Shown: in pieces, positions 1 to 9,282 of the stretch | Numbering within the stretch: position 1 is the stretch's first letter | Layout of the letters: each line of letters opens with the position of its first letter | NCBI RefSeq assembly: GCF_002968295.1 | Contig: NZ_CP134399.1 | Coordinates: forward strand, 5,580,001-5,644,000 | Length of the DNA: 64,000 nt | Direction: 5' to 3' | Source of the DNA: Mycobacterium sp. ITM-2016-00317 | Lineage (GTDB): Bacteria; Actinomycetota; Actinomycetes; Mycobacteriales; Mycobacteriaceae | Notes under the pieces: model-generated | Told to the model about the DNA's origin: nothing | Seen by the model: the letters and a program-made list of their open reading frames with translations, nothing else | Databases searched by the model: none | Position numbers and translations under genes: made by a program

Positions 1-1
1 G

Positions 2-1189
2 GTCGGCGAGGGCTGGCTGGCCTCGCGCCAGGGCGCGGGGACCTGGGTCGTCGACCACACCGCCGACGTCATCGCGCCGCCCCTCCCCCGCGGCATGAGC
101 GTCACCGCCACCCACAACCTGATGCCGGGTTCACCCGACGTCGCGGAGTTCCCCCGCAGTCAGTGGCTGGCCAGCACACGCCGGGCGCTGACCGGCGCCC
201 CCACCGAGGCGCTGCGCATGGGAGACCCACGCGGTCGGCCCGAATTGCGTTCAGCGCTGGCTGATTACCTGGCTCGGGTGCGCGGGGTGCGGACCTCCCC
301 GGAGTCCGTCGTGATCTGCGCCGGAGTCCGCCACGGCGTCGAATTGCTGGCACGGGTGCTGGGCGGACCGATCGCGGTGGAGGGCTACGGGCTGCACCTG
401 TTCCGCGACGCGCTCGAGGCCGCCGGCGTGCCGACGGTGCCCGTGAGCGTCGACGAGAAGGGCGCCGTCGTCGGCGATCTCGACGCCCTCGACGTGTCCT
501 CGGTGCTGCTGACGCCGGCCCACCACAATCCGCTCGGCATGTCGCTGCACCCCTCGCGGCGCACCGCCGTCGTCGAGTGGGCCACGCGCACAGGTGGATT
601 CGTCCTCGACGACGACTACGACGGTGAGTTCCGTTACGACCGGCAGCCGGTCGGCGCGCTGCAGGCCCTGCGGCCGGACCGCGTCGTCTATCTGGGCTCG
701 ACGAGCAAGAGCCTGTCCCAGGCTCTTCGGCTGGGCTGGATGGTGTTGCCGGACAACCTCGTCGACGCGGTGGTGGCGGCCGCCGGTGGTCAGCAGTACT
801 ACGTCGACGCGATCAGCCAACTCACCCTGGCGGACTTCATCGACAGCGGCTCCTACGACCGGCACATCCGTCGCATGCGGATGAGATACCGGCGGCGGCG
901 TGACGTGCTGGTCTCGGCACTGGCGCCGTTCGACGTCGGCATCGCCGGCCTCGCCGCCGGGGTGAACCTGCTCGTCACACTGCCCGACGGCGCCGAACCG
1001 GAAGTCCTACGCCGGGTCGGCGAGGCCGGAATCGCGCTGACCGGGCTGTCGCTGATGCGCCATCCGCTGGCCGGCCCCGACACCGGCGCGCGCGACGGGC
1101 TGGTGGTCGGCTTCGCGGCACCGGCCGAACACGCCTTTCCGGCCGCGATCGCGGCGCTGTGCGACGTACTGCGGGCGAGCGGTCTCTAG
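2..1189 (+). CDS. MocR/GabR-type PLP-dependent transcriptional regulator, 5'-truncated by window edge
   Basis: The reading frame is open from base 2, so the gene begins outside the window. The first residues (EGWLASRQGAGTWV) look like the end of a GntR winged-helix domain. An aminotransferase fold-type I domain follows: the AHHNPLG turn, the DDDYDGEFRYD segment with the pyridine-binding Asp, and STSKSLSQ, where the Lys should form the Schiff base with pyridoxal phosphate. This HTH plus aminotransferase order is that of MocR regulators (GabR, PdxR), which sense PLP or amino-acid-derived ligands rather than transaminate. An internal ATG at 95 would make a free-standing aminotransferase, but the in-frame HTH-like sequence before it argues against that. 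The target is not visible, since the regulated gene would lie upstream. Confidence 0.85.
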   Translation, partial: VGEGWLASRQGAGTWVVDHTADVIAPPLPRGMSVTATHNLMPGSPDVAEFPRSQWLASTRRALTGAPTEALRMGDPRGRPELRSALADYLARVRGVRTSPESVVICAGVRHGVELLARVLGGPIAVEGYGLHLFRDALEAAGVPTVPVSVDEKGAVVGDLDALDVSSVLLTPAHHNPLGMSLHPSRRTAVVEWATRTGGFVLDDDYDGEFRYDRQPVGALQALRPDRVVYLGSTSKSLSQALRLGWMVLPDNLVDAVVAAAGGQQYYVDAISQLTLADFIDSGSYDRHIRRMRMRYRRRRDVLVSALAPFDVGIAGLAAGVNLLVTLPDGAEPEVLRRVGEAGIALTGLSLMRHPLAGPDTGARDGLVVGFAAPAEHAFPAAIAALCDVLRASGL

Positions 1190-1273
1190 CGGTACCTGGC
1201 GCCGAGATTGCGTCCAGTGCGGGAAACCGCGCGTGCGGACCGCGTGGAATGCGATTTCGGCGGGCAGGGACCG

Positions 1274-1279
1274 TAAGCT
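1274..1279 (+). promoter_or_regulatory. Predicted -10 element (TAAGCT) of gtrA
   Basis: TAAGCT fits the mycobacterial SigA -10 pattern TANNNT and ends six bases before the GTG at 1286, so transcription would begin at or next to the start codon (leaderless). No Shine-Dalgarno sequence precedes that GTG. Inference from spacing only. Confidence 0.45.
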
Positions 1280-1285
1280 GCCCGG

Positions 1286-1696
1286 GTGGCCGAGCCCCCC
1301 ATGTCACCGCAGCTGAGCCTCAAGACACAGATCTGGCGGTTCCTGGTGACCGGCGGGCTGGCCGCGGTGGTGGACTTCGGCCTGTACGTCGCGCTGCTGG
1401 CGGCCGGGCTGCACGTCAACCTCGCCAAGACTCTCAGCTTCGTCGCCGGCACCACCACCGCGTACCTGATCAACCGGCGATGGACGTTCCAGGCCCCGCC
1501 CAGCAGGGCCAGGTTCGTCGCGGTCTGCGCGCTGTACGCGTTGACCTACGCCGTGCAGGTGGGCATCAATTACGCGTTCTACATGGAGTTCGAGGACCAG
1601 CCCTGGCGGGTGCCGGTGGCATTCGTGATCGCGCAGGGCACCGCGACGATCATCAACTTCATCGTCCAGCGAGTGGTGATCTTCCGGGTCGCGTGA
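1286..1696 (+). CDS. GtrA-family membrane protein (Rv3789 homologue)
   Basis: A protein of about 136 residues with four predicted membrane helices and the GtrA signatures [17 protein letters not shown] near the N-terminus, [11 protein letters not shown] in the middle and [12 protein letters not shown] at the end. It matches Rv3789, which precedes dprE1 in M. tuberculosis. Rv3789 was proposed to flip decaprenyl-phosphoryl-arabinose and later to act as an anchor recruiting the priming arabinosyltransferase AftA, so its exact role is disputed. The GTG start is chosen because a -10 hexamer lies six bases upstream. An ATG at 1301 would give a slightly shorter protein. It stands about 60 bp before dprE1 in the same direction. 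Confidence 0.85.
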   Translation: MAEPPMSPQLSLKTQIWRFLVTGGLAAVVDFGLYVALLAAGLHVNLAKTLSFVAGTTTAYLINRRWTFQAPPSRARFVAVCALYALTYAVQVGINYAFYMEFEDQPWRVPVAFVIAQGTATIINFIVQRVVIFRVA

Positions 1697-1749
1697 ACGC
1701 GGCGACCGGAAAAGCACTCACGCCGCACCGACGACCGCGGCCGTCGCGG

Positions 1750-1755
1750 TACCCT
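1750..1755 (+). promoter_or_regulatory. Predicted -10 element (TACCCT) of dprE1
   Basis: TACCCT (TANNNT type) ends eight bases before the ATG at 1764. This favours a leaderless mRNA starting at that ATG over the GTG at 1758, which lies only two bases after the hexamer. Confidence 0.45.
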
Positions 1756-1763
1756 CTGTGGCG

Positions 1764-3146
1764 ATGCTGAGCACGGATTTCTCGACCACTCTCAAGCCGT
1801 TGACCGGCTGGGGCCGCACCGCACCGTCGGTGGCCCGGGTGTTGTCGACGCCCGACCCCGAGGTGATCGCCGAGGCGGTGCGGCAGACCGCCGAGCACCC
1901 CGGACGGGGAGTGCTCGCCCGCGGGCTGGGCCGCTCCTACGGCGACAACGCCCAGAACGGCGGCGGGCTCGTCATCGACATGCACGCCCTCAACCGCATC
2001 CACTCGATCCAGGCCGACGACGCGCTCGTCGACGTCGACGCCGGGGTCAACCTCGACCAGCTGATGCGCGCGGCGCTGCCACTCGGTCTGTGGGTCCCGG
2101 TGCTGCCCGGCACCCGGCAGGTCACCATCGGCGGCGCCATCGCCTGCGACATCCACGGCAAGAACCACCACAGCGCCGGCAGCTTCGGCAACCACGTGCG
2201 CTCGATGGACCTGCTCACCGCCGACGGCCAGGTGCGCACCATCACCCCCGACGGGCCGGATGCCGACCTGTTCTGGGCCACGGTGGGCGGCAACGGGCTG
2301 ACCGGCATCATCCTGCGTGCCACCATCGAGATGACACCGACCGAGACGGCGTACTTCATCGCCGACGGTGACGTCACCTCCAGTCTCGACGAGACCATCG
2401 CGTTCCACACCGACGGCACCGAGGCCAACTACACGTACTCCAGCGCGTGGTTCGACGCGATCAGCCCGCCCCCCAAGCTGGGCCGCGCCGCGATCTCCCG
2501 CGGTTCGCTGGCCACGCTCGACCAGCTGCCGAAGAAGCTGCGCAAGAACCCGCTGAAATTCGATGCGCCGCAACTGCTCACGCTGCCCGACGTGTTCCCG
2601 AACGGCCTGGCCAACAAGTACACGTTCATGCCGATCGGCGAGCTGTGGTACCGCAAGTCCGGGACCTACCGCGGCAAGGTGCAGAACCTGACGCAGTTCT
2701 ACCACCCGCTCGACATGTTCGGAGAGTGGAACCGGGCCTACGGGGTGGCGGGTTTCGCCCAGTACCAGTTCGTGGTGCCCACCTCCGCCGTCGAGGAGTT
2801 CAAGGCGATCCTGGTCGACATCCAGCGCTCCGGGTTCTACTCGTTCCTCAATGTGTTCAAGCTCTTCGGCCCGGGAAACCAAGCGCCGCTGAGCTTTCCG
2901 ATTCCCGGCTGGAACGTGTGCGTCGACTTCCCGATCACCACCGGCCTTAACGAGTTCCTCAACGGGCTCGACAAGCGGGTGCTCGAGTTCGGCGGACGGC
3001 TCTACACCGCCAAGGACTCCCGCACCACCGCTGAGACCTTCCATGCCATGTATCCCCGAATCGACGAGTGGATCGCCGTGCGCCGCAGGGTCGATCCCGA
3101 CGGGGTGTTCGCTTCCGACATGGCCCGACGACTGGAGTTGCTCTAG
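1764..3146 (+). CDS. dprE1: Decaprenylphosphoryl-beta-D-ribose 2'-oxidase DprE1
   Basis: FAD-dependent oxidase that converts decaprenyl-phosphoryl-ribose to the 2'-keto intermediate, the first half of the epimerisation making decaprenyl-phosphoryl-arabinose, the only arabinan donor. The protein (460 residues) carries the VAO-type FAD-binding segments [15 protein letters not shown] and [22 protein letters not shown], and the C-terminal substrate domain. The Cys in GWNVCVDFP (residue 386 from this start, encoded at 2919) is the equivalent of Cys387, the covalent target of benzothiazinones, and is intact. A GTG at 1758 would add two residues. The stop codon abuts the dprE2 ATG, so the two subunits are translated from one mRNA. 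Confidence 0.97.
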   Translation: MLSTDFSTTLKPLTGWGRTAPSVARVLSTPDPEVIAEAVRQTAEHPGRGVLARGLGRSYGDNAQNGGGLVIDMHALNRIHSIQADDALVDVDAGVNLDQLMRAALPLGLWVPVLPGTRQVTIGGAIACDIHGKNHHSAGSFGNHVRSMDLLTADGQVRTITPDGPDADLFWATVGGNGLTGIILRATIEMTPTETAYFIADGDVTSSLDETIAFHTDGTEANYTYSSAWFDAISPPPKLGRAAISRGSLATLDQLPKKLRKNPLKFDAPQLLTLPDVFPNGLANKYTFMPIGELWYRKSGTYRGKVQNLTQFYHPLDMFGEWNRAYGVAGFAQYQFVVPTSAVEEFKAILVDIQRSGFYSFLNVFKLFGPGNQAPLSFPIPGWNVCVDFPITTGLNEFLNGLDKRVLEFGGRLYTAKDSRTTAETFHAMYPRIDEWIAVRRRVDPDGVFASDMARRLELL

Positions 3147-3941
3147 ATGGTGTTCGATGCGACCGGCAATCCGCAGGGGATCCTGCTTCTCGGCGGTACC
3201 TCCGAGATCGCGCTGGCGATCGCCGAGCGCTTCCTGCGCAACGCCAACGCCCGGGTCGTGCTCGCCGATCTGCCCAACCATCCGCGCAAGGACGCTGCCA
3301 TCGAGCAGATGCGCGCCGCAGGCGCCAAGTCCGTCGAGTGGATCGACTTCGACGCCCTCGACACCGACAGCCACCCGAAGGTGATAGACGCCGCGTGGCA
3401 CGAAGGCGACGCCGAGAAGGACATCGACGTGGCGGTCGTCGCGTTCGGGCTGCTCGGTGACGCCGAGGAGCTGTGGCAGAACCAGCGCAAAGCCGTGCAG
3501 ATCGCCGAGATCAACTACACCGCAGCGGTTTCGGTCGGTGTGCTGCTGGGCGAGAAGATGCGAGCACAGGGCTCGGGACGCATCATCGCGATGAGCTCGG
3601 CGGCCGGCGAACGGGTCCGCCGGTCCAACTTCGTCTACGGCTCCACCAAGGCCGGGCTCGACGGCTTCTACCTCGGCCTCGGAGAGGCGTTGCGCGAGTA
3701 CGGGGTTCACGTGCTGGTCATCCGGCCCGGCCAGGTCCGCACCACCACGACGATGGAGCACTGGAAGGCCACCGGCGCCAAGGAAGCCCCGTTCACCGTC
3801 GACAAGGAAGACGTCGCCGAGCTGGCGGTCACCGCGTCGGCCAAGGGCAAGGACCTGATCTGGGCGCCCGGGGTCTTCCGCTACGTGATGATGGTGTTGC
3901 GCCACATCCCCCGCGCAATCTTCCGCAAGCTCCCCATCTGA
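3147..3941 (+). CDS. dprE2: Decaprenylphosphoryl-2-keto-ribose reductase DprE2
   Basis: Short-chain dehydrogenase that reduces the 2'-keto intermediate to decaprenyl-phosphoryl-arabinose with NADH, working as a pair with DprE1. At 264 residues it has the Rossmann glycine motif [10 protein letters not shown] near residue 12, the catalytic Ser in [12 protein letters not shown], and the YGSTKAG catalytic Tyr-Lys motif. Its ATG follows the dprE1 stop directly. A C-terminal hydrophobic and basic tail ([18 protein letters not shown]) may touch the membrane where the lipid substrate lies. Confidence 0.96.
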   Translation: MVFDATGNPQGILLLGGTSEIALAIAERFLRNANARVVLADLPNHPRKDAAIEQMRAAGAKSVEWIDFDALDTDSHPKVIDAAWHEGDAEKDIDVAVVAFGLLGDAEELWQNQRKAVQIAEINYTAAVSVGVLLGEKMRAQGSGRIIAMSSAAGERVRRSNFVYGSTKAGLDGFYLGLGEALREYGVHVLVIRPGQVRTTTTMEHWKATGAKEAPFTVDKEDVAELAVTASAKGKDLIWAPGVFRYVMMVLRHIPRAIFRKLPI

Positions 3942-3945
3942 TCCG

Positions 3946-5943
3946 GTGGGCAGGAGCGAAACGACCCGGGACACCACCGCAGCGGCCCGGTTGGCCGTGC
4001 CGCTGCGAACTCTCGGCCAGATGCTCCTCGCGACGGTCATCGCCGTCGCGGTCGGCGTCGTCAGCCTGTACGCGATCGCCCGCGTCGAGTGGCCCGCCTA
4101 CAACTCGTCGAACCAACTGCACGCGCTGACCACCGTCGGGCAGGTCGGCTGCCTGGTCGGGCTGTTCGCCGCCGGAATGCTGTGGCGCCGGGGACGGCAG
4201 ACCCTGGCCCGCCTCGCGGCGCTGGTGTTCCTGGCCGCGTTCTCGGTGGTCACGCTGGCGATGCCGCTGGGCGCCACCCGCCTCTACCTGTTCGGCATCA
4301 GCGTCGACCAACAGTTCCGCACCGAATACCTGACCCGGTTCGCCGACACCGCCGCACTGCACGACATGACCTACATCGGGCTGCCGCCGTTCTATCCCCC
4401 CGGCTGGTTCTGGATCGGGGGCCGGCTGGCGGCGCTGACCGACACCCCGGCCTGGGAGATGTTCAAACCGTGGTCGATCATCTCGATCACCATCGCGATC
4501 GTGCTGGCGCTGGTGCTGTGGGGGGCGATGCTGCGCTTCGAATACGCGCTGATCGTGTCCACCGCGACCGCCGCTGCGGCGCTGGCCTACTCGCCTGCCG
4601 AGCCCTACGCGGCCATCGTCGCGGTGCTGCTGCCACCGGTGTTCGTGCTGGCCTGGTCGGGACTGACTGCGCGGGAACGCGCCGGCGGACCGGGAACCCG
4701 GCCGAGCGGCGGCTGGGCGGCGATCGTCGGCACCGGCGTGTTCCTCGGCATCACCGGGCTGTTCTACACACTGCTGCTGGCCTACGCCGCGTTCACGTTG
4801 ACCGTGATGGCCGTGCTGCTGGCCGTGACGCGCAGGCACTGGGACCCGCTGCTGCGGCTGCTCACCATCGCGGTGATCTCCGGGCTGATCGCGCTGATCG
4901 GCTGGGGCCCGTACCTGCTGGCCGCGGCGCGCGGCACCCCCGCCGAGTCCGGCACCGCGCAGCACTACCTGCCCAAGGACGGCGCCGAGCTGTCCTTCCC
5001 GATGCTGCAGTTCACCTTGCTGGGCGCGCTGTGCCTGCTCGGCACCGTCTGGCTGGTGATCCACGCGCGCAGTTCCACCCGAGCTGGCGATGAGCGCTCG
5101 CGCGAAGAGCAGATAGCTGGCGATGAGCGCTCGCGCGAAGAGCAGATTGCAGGTGCGCTGGCGCTGGCCGTGCTGACGGTCTACGCGTGGTCGCTGCTGT
5201 CCATGCTGACCACCCTGCTGGGCACCACGCTGCTGTCCTTCCGGCTGCAGCCAACCCTGACGATCCTGCTGGCCGCGGCGGGCGCGTTCGGGTTCATCGA
5301 CGTGACGCGCGCCGCCGCGCGCCGGGTGCGGGCGGTCAACGCGCCCAAGCTGGTGGCGGTCGCCACCGCCGTCGGCGCGCTCGGCGCGGTGACCTTCAGC
5401 CAGGACATCCCCGACGTGCTGCGCCCGGACATCGTGGTCGCCTACACCGACACCGACGGGTACGGCGAGCGCGCCGACCGCAGGCCGCCCGGCGCCGAGC
5501 AGTACTACCGCGAGGTCGACACCCGGATCCTGGAAGTGACGGGCCGGCCGCGCAACGAGACCGTCGTGCTGACCGCCGACTACAGCTTCCTGTCGTACTA
5601 CCCCTACTACGGTTTCCAGGGGCTGACCTCGCACTACGCGAACCCGCTCGCGCAGTTCGACCAGCGCGCCGGGGCCATCGAGGGCTGGTCGATGCTCACC
5701 GACGCCGACCAGTTCATCGAGGAGCTCGACAGCATGCCGTGGGAGCCGCCGCAGGTGTTCCTGATGCGCCGCGGCGCCAACGACACCTACACGCTGCGCC
5801 TGGCCGAGGACGTCTATCCCAACCAGCCGAACGTGCGGCGCTACCACGTCGCCCTCGACGACGCGCTGTTCGACGACCCGCGTTTCGACGTGTCCACCGT
5901 CGGGCCGTTCGTGCTGGCCATCCGCAAGCCATCTACCATCTAG
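3946..5943 (+). CDS. aftA: Galactofuran arabinofuranosyltransferase AftA
   Basis: Membrane GT-C glycosyltransferase that adds the first arabinose residues to galactan, priming arabinan synthesis. The 665-residue protein has about eleven hydrophobic helices and a C-terminal periplasmic domain. It follows dprE2 by four bases and embC starts four bases after its stop, as in other mycobacteria. Odd feature: residues 380-401 are two copies of the 11-residue unit [11 protein letters not shown], encoded by a 33-bp tandem DNA repeat (5083-5148). The unit sits in a loop next to a transmembrane helix and keeps the frame open. A related repeat lies in pks13, so it looks like an inserted element rather than part of the enzyme. 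Confidence 0.95.
   Translation: MGRSETTRDTTAAARLAVPLRTLGQMLLATVIAVAVGVVSLYAIARVEWPAYNSSNQLHALTTVGQVGCLVGLFAAGMLWRRGRQTLARLAALVFLAAFSVVTLAMPLGATRLYLFGISVDQQFRTEYLTRFADTAALHDMTYIGLPPFYPPGWFWIGGRLAALTDTPAWEMFKPWSIISITIAIVLALVLWGAMLRFEYALIVSTATAAAALAYSPAEPYAAIVAVLLPPVFVLAWSGLTARERAGGPGTRPSGGWAAIVGTGVFLGITGLFYTLLLAYAAFTLTVMAVLLAVTRRHWDPLLRLLTIAVISGLIALIGWGPYLLAAARGTPAESGTAQHYLPKDGAELSFPMLQFTLLGALCLLGTVWLVIHARSSTRAGDERSREEQIAGDERSREEQIAGALALAVLTVYAWSLLSMLTTLLGTTLLSFRLQPTLTILLAAAGAFGFIDVTRAAARRVRAVNAPKLVAVATAVGALGAVTFSQDIPDVLRPDIVVAYTDTDGYGERADRRPPGAEQYYREVDTRILEVTGRPRNETVVLTADYSFLSYYPYYGFQGLTSHYANPLAQFDQRAGAIEGWSMLTDADQFIEELDSMPWEPPQVFLMRRGANDTYTLRLAEDVYPNQPNVRRYHVALDDALFDDPRFDVSTVGPFVLAIRKPSTI
5083..5148 (+). 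repeat. 33-bp tandem repeat, two copies, inside aftA
   Basis: Two 33-bp units (5083-5115 and 5116-5148) differ by one base. Each contains the core GAGCGCTCGCGCGA, whose first eight bases are self-complementary, preceded by GAT. The length is a multiple of three and adds 22 hydrophilic charged residues to AftA. The same core with the same 33-bp period occurs at 21238-21315 in pks13. Confidence 0.9.
5934..5939 (+). promoter_or_regulatory. Predicted internal -10 element (TACCAT) of embC
   Basis: TACCAT spans the last codons of aftA and ends eight bases before the embC GTG. The identical hexamer and spacing occur before embA. It suggests that embC can be transcribed as a leaderless mRNA independently of aftA. 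Confidence 0.4.
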
Positions 5944-5947
5944 CCCC

Positions 5948-8900
5948 GTGGTCCAGCAGCCGGCACCGGCCGAGTCGACAGACGTGTCGTCGACGAAGCT
6001 GACAGATGTGTCGGGCCGTAATCACCGCACGGCGCGGCTCATCGCGATCGTGGCGGGACTGCTGGGCACCCTGCTGGCCATCGCCACCCCGCTGCTGCCG
6101 GTCAACCAGACCACCGCGCAGCTGAACTGGCCGCAGAACGGTGTGCTGCAGAGCGTCGACGCCGCACTGATCGGCTACGTCGCCACCGACCTGGAGATCA
6201 CCGTCCCGTGCAGCGCCGCGGCGGGGCTGGACCGGCCCGGCCGCACCGTGCTGCTGTCCACGGTGCCCAAGCAGGCGCCCAACGCCGTCGACCGCGGCCT
6301 GCTCATCGAGCGGGTCAACAACGACGTGCTCGTCATCGTCCGCAACACGCCGGTGGTCAGTGCCCCGCTGAACCAGGTGCTCAGCCCGGCCTGCGAGGAG
6401 CTGCGGTTCACCGCGCACGCCGACAAGGTGACGGGCGAGTTCGTCGGCCTGCAGACCCAGCCCGACCCCGCCGACCCGGACCGGTCCGAGGAACCGCTGC
6501 GCGGCGAACGCGGCGGCTACGACTTCCGCCCGCAGATCGTCGGCGTGTTCACCGACCTGTCCGGGCCTGCCCCGCCGGGCCTGGAGTTCTCCGCGACCGT
6601 CGACACCCGCTACTCCACCTCGCCGACGCTGTTGAAGCTGCTCGCGATGATCATCGGCGTCGCGATGACCGTGGTGTCCCTGGGTGCGCTGCACGTGCTG
6701 GACCGCGCCGACGGGCGCAGGCACAAGCGTTTCCTGCCGCCGCGCTGGTGGTCGATGACGCCGCTGGACGGGCTGGTCACCGCCGTGCTGGTGTGGTGGC
6801 ACTTCGTCGGCGCGAACACCGCCGACGACGGCTACATCCTCACCATGGCCCGCGTCTCGGAGAACGCCGGCTACATGGCCAACTACTACCGCTGGTTCGG
6901 CACGCCCGAGGCGCCGTTCGGCTGGTACTACGACCTGCTCGCCCTGTGGTCGCATGTGAGCACCGCCAGCGTGTGGATGCGACTGCCGACCCTGCTGATG
7001 GGCCTGGCCTGCTGGTGGGTGATCAGCCGGGAGGTACTGCCGCGCCTGGGCACGGCGGTCAAGCACAGCCGGGCCGCGGCCTGGACCGCCGCCGGGCTGT
7101 TCCTGGCGTTCTGGCTGCCGCTGAACAACGGCCTGCGCCCCGAGCCGATCATCGCGCTGGGCATCCTGCTGACCTGGTGCTCGGTCGAGCGCGGCGTGGC
7201 CACCAGCCGGCTGCTGCCGGTGGCCGTGGCGATCATCATCGGTGCGCTGACCCTGTTCTCCGGACCCACCGGCATCGCCGCGGTGGGCGCGCTGCTGGTT
7301 GCCATCGGCCCACTGAAAACCATTGTCGCCGCGCATGTCTCGCGGTTCGGCTACTGGGCGCTGCTGGCCCCGATCGCCGCGGCGGGCACCGTCGCGATCT
7401 TCCTGATCTTCCGGGACCAGACCCTGGCCTCCGAGCTGCAGGCCAGCAGCTTCAAATCCGCCGTCGGCCCCAGCCTGGCCTGGTTCGACGAGCACATCCG
7501 CTACTCCCGGTTGTTCACCACCAGCCCCGACGGCTCGGTCGCACGCCGGTTCGCGGTCCTGACACTGCTGCTCGCGCTGGTGGTGGCGGTCGCGATGACG
7601 TTGCGCAAGGGCCGGATCCCTGGCACCGCCGCCGGTCCCAGCCTGCGCATCATCGGCATCACCGTGATCTCGTTCCTGGCGATGATGTTCACCCCCACCA
7701 AGTGGACCCACCACTTCGGGGTGTTCGCCGGGCTGGCCGGTTCGCTCGGCGCGCTTGCCGCGGTCGCGATCTCCGCGGCCGCGATGCGCTCCCCCCGCAA
7801 CCGCGCGATCTTCACCGCCGCAGTGTTGTTCCTGACCGCGTTGTCGTTCGCGACGGTCAACGGCTGGTGGTACGTCTCCAATTTCGGGGTGCCGTGGTCG
7901 AACGCGTTCCCGGAGTACAAGTTCGGGTTCACCACGATGCTGCTCGGGCTGTCGCTGGTGGCCCTGCTGGTGGCGGCCTGGCTGCACTTCTCCGGGCGCG
8001 ACGTGCCCCCACCGGAGGGCGCCCTGCCGCGCTGGAAGCGAATCACCCAGGCGCCGTTGGCGATCGCCACCTGGGCGCTGGTCACCTTCGAGGTGGTGTC
8101 ACTGACCGTCGCGATGGTGGGCCAGTACCCGGCGTGGACGGTGGGCCGGTCCAACCTGCAGGCGCTCACCGGCAAGACCTGCGGCATGGCCGAAGACGTG
8201 ATGGTCGAACAGGACACCAACGCCGGCATGCTCACCCCGATCGGGGTCCCGGTCGGCGACGCGCTCGGCGAGGTCACCGCGGAAGGGTTCAGTCCCAACG
8301 GTGTGCCGTCGGACCTGTCGGCCGACCCGGTGATGGAGCAGCCCGGATCCGACAACTTCGCCGACACCGACAACACCAGCGACACCGGCAGCGAGCCCGG
8401 CACCGAGGGCGGCACCACCGTCGCCGCCGGCGTCAACGGCTCGCGGGCCCGGCTGCCTTTCGGCCTGGATCCGGCCACCACCCCGGTGCTGGGCAGCTGG
8501 CGCAGCGGGACCCAGCAGCCGGCGTCGCTGCGCTCGGCGTGGTACCGGCTGCCGGACGGCTGGAGCGAACGCGACCGGTCGGACTCGCTGCTGGTCGTGG
8601 CCGCCGCCGGCCGGTTCGATTCGGGCGAGGTCGCGGTGCAGTGGGCCGGCGCGGACGGCCAGCCCGGGGGAAGCATCGGGTTCGGCGACGTCGGCGCCGC
8701 ACCGGCCTGGCGCAATCTGCGCGCCCCGCTGTCGGCCATCCCCTCCGAGGCCACCCAGATCCGGCTGGTCGCCGGCGACGACGACCTGAGCCCCGAGCAC
8801 TGGATCGCCCTGACCCCGCCGCGCATCCCCGAGCTGCGCACCCTGCAGGAGGTGGTCGGCTCCAGCGACCCGGTGCTGCTCGACTGGCTGGTGGGCCTGG

Positions 8901-9217
8901 CGTTCCCGTGCCAGCGCCCGTTCGGGCACCGCAACGGCGTCATCGAGGTGCCGCAGTGGCGGATCCTGCCCGACCGGTTCGGCGCAGAGGCCAACTCGCC
9001 GGTCATGGACTACCTCGGCGGCGGCCCGCTGGGCATCACCGAGCTGCTGACGCGCCCGGTGACGGTGCCGACGTATCTGGAGAACGACTGGTTCCGCGAC
9101 TGGGGCGCGCTGCAGCGGTTGGTGCCGTTCTACCCGGACGCCGAACCGGCCCGGCTGGATCTGGGCAGCACCGAGCGCAGCGGGCTGTGGAGCCCGGCGC
9201 CGCTGCGGCTGAGCTGA
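5948..9217 (+). CDS. embC: Arabinosyltransferase EmbC
   Basis: Polytopic GT-C arabinosyltransferase of 1,089 residues. In characterised mycobacteria EmbC extends the arabinan of lipoarabinomannan, using decaprenyl-phosphoryl-arabinose on the outer face of the membrane. Visible features: an N-terminal helix (IAIVAGLLGTLLAIATPLLPV), a first periplasmic domain, the NTADDGYI segment with the acidic GT-C motif near residue 295, a FTPTKWTHHFGVFAGL loop, and a large C-terminal carbohydrate-binding domain after about residue 730 with paired Trp motifs. It is the first of three paralogues in line. Family assignment is certain. The C/A/B naming rests on gene order. Confidence 0.95.
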   Translation: MVQQPAPAESTDVSSTKLTDVSGRNHRTARLIAIVAGLLGTLLAIATPLLPVNQTTAQLNWPQNGVLQSVDAALIGYVATDLEITVPCSAAAGLDRPGRTVLLSTVPKQAPNAVDRGLLIERVNNDVLVIVRNTPVVSAPLNQVLSPACEELRFTAHADKVTGEFVGLQTQPDPADPDRSEEPLRGERGGYDFRPQIVGVFTDLSGPAPPGLEFSATVDTRYSTSPTLLKLLAMIIGVAMTVVSLGALHVLDRADGRRHKRFLPPRWWSMTPLDGLVTAVLVWWHFVGANTADDGYILTMARVSENAGYMANYYRWFGTPEAPFGWYYDLLALWSHVSTASVWMRLPTLLMGLACWWVISREVLPRLGTAVKHSRAAAWTAAGLFLAFWLPLNNGLRPEPIIALGILLTWCSVERGVATSRLLPVAVAIIIGALTLFSGPTGIAAVGALLVAIGPLKTIVAAHVSRFGYWALLAPIAAAGTVAIFLIFRDQTLASELQASSFKSAVGPSLAWFDEHIRYSRLFTTSPDGSVARRFAVLTLLLALVVAVAMTLRKGRIPGTAAGPSLRIIGITVISFLAMMFTPTKWTHHFGVFAGLAGSLGALAAVAISAAAMRSPRNRAIFTAAVLFLTALSFATVNGWWYVSNFGVPWSNAFPEYKFGFTTMLLGLSLVALLVAAWLHFSGRDVPPPEGALPRWKRITQAPLAIATWALVTFEVVSLTVAMVGQYPAWTVGRSNLQALTGKTCGMAEDVMVEQDTNAGMLTPIGVPVGDALGEVTAEGFSPNGVPSDLSADPVMEQPGSDNFADTDNTSDTGSEPGTEGGTTVAAGVNGSRARLPFGLDPATTPVLGSWRSGTQQPASLRSAWYRLPDGWSERDRSDSLLVVAAAGRFDSGEVAVQWAGADGQPGGSIGFGDVGAAPAWRNLRAPLSAIPSEATQIRLVAGDDDLSPEHWIALTPPRIPELRTLQEVVGSSDPVLLDWLVGLAFPCQRPFGHRNGVIEVPQWRILPDRFGAEANSPVMDYLGGGPLGITELLTRPVTVPTYLENDWFRDWGALQRLVPFYPDAEPARLDLGSTERSGLWSPAPLRLS

Positions 9218-9268
9218 CCCGTCGGCGTCCCGGCGGCACGCCGAAGTCTCTGCCATAGGAACGTCGCC

Positions 9269-9274
9269 TACCAT
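9269..9274 (+). promoter_or_regulatory. Predicted -10 element (TACCAT) of embA
   Basis: TACCAT ends eight bases before the embA GTG at 9283, within the 65-bp embC-embA gap. This matches the arrangement before embC and suggests a separate leaderless embAB transcript. Confidence 0.5.
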
Positions 9275-9282
9275 CGACCCTC

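Noticed and set aside
1659..4040. Very long open frame on the minus strand opposite dprE1-dprE2
   Set aside because: It is a GC-driven shadow of the third-codon positions; the translation is low-complexity His/Arg/Gly-rich and the plus strand holds certain genes.
5083..5148. Insertion sequence or integron-type attachment site
   Set aside because: No transposase, no terminal inverted repeats beyond the eight-base core palindrome; kept only as a tandem repeat.
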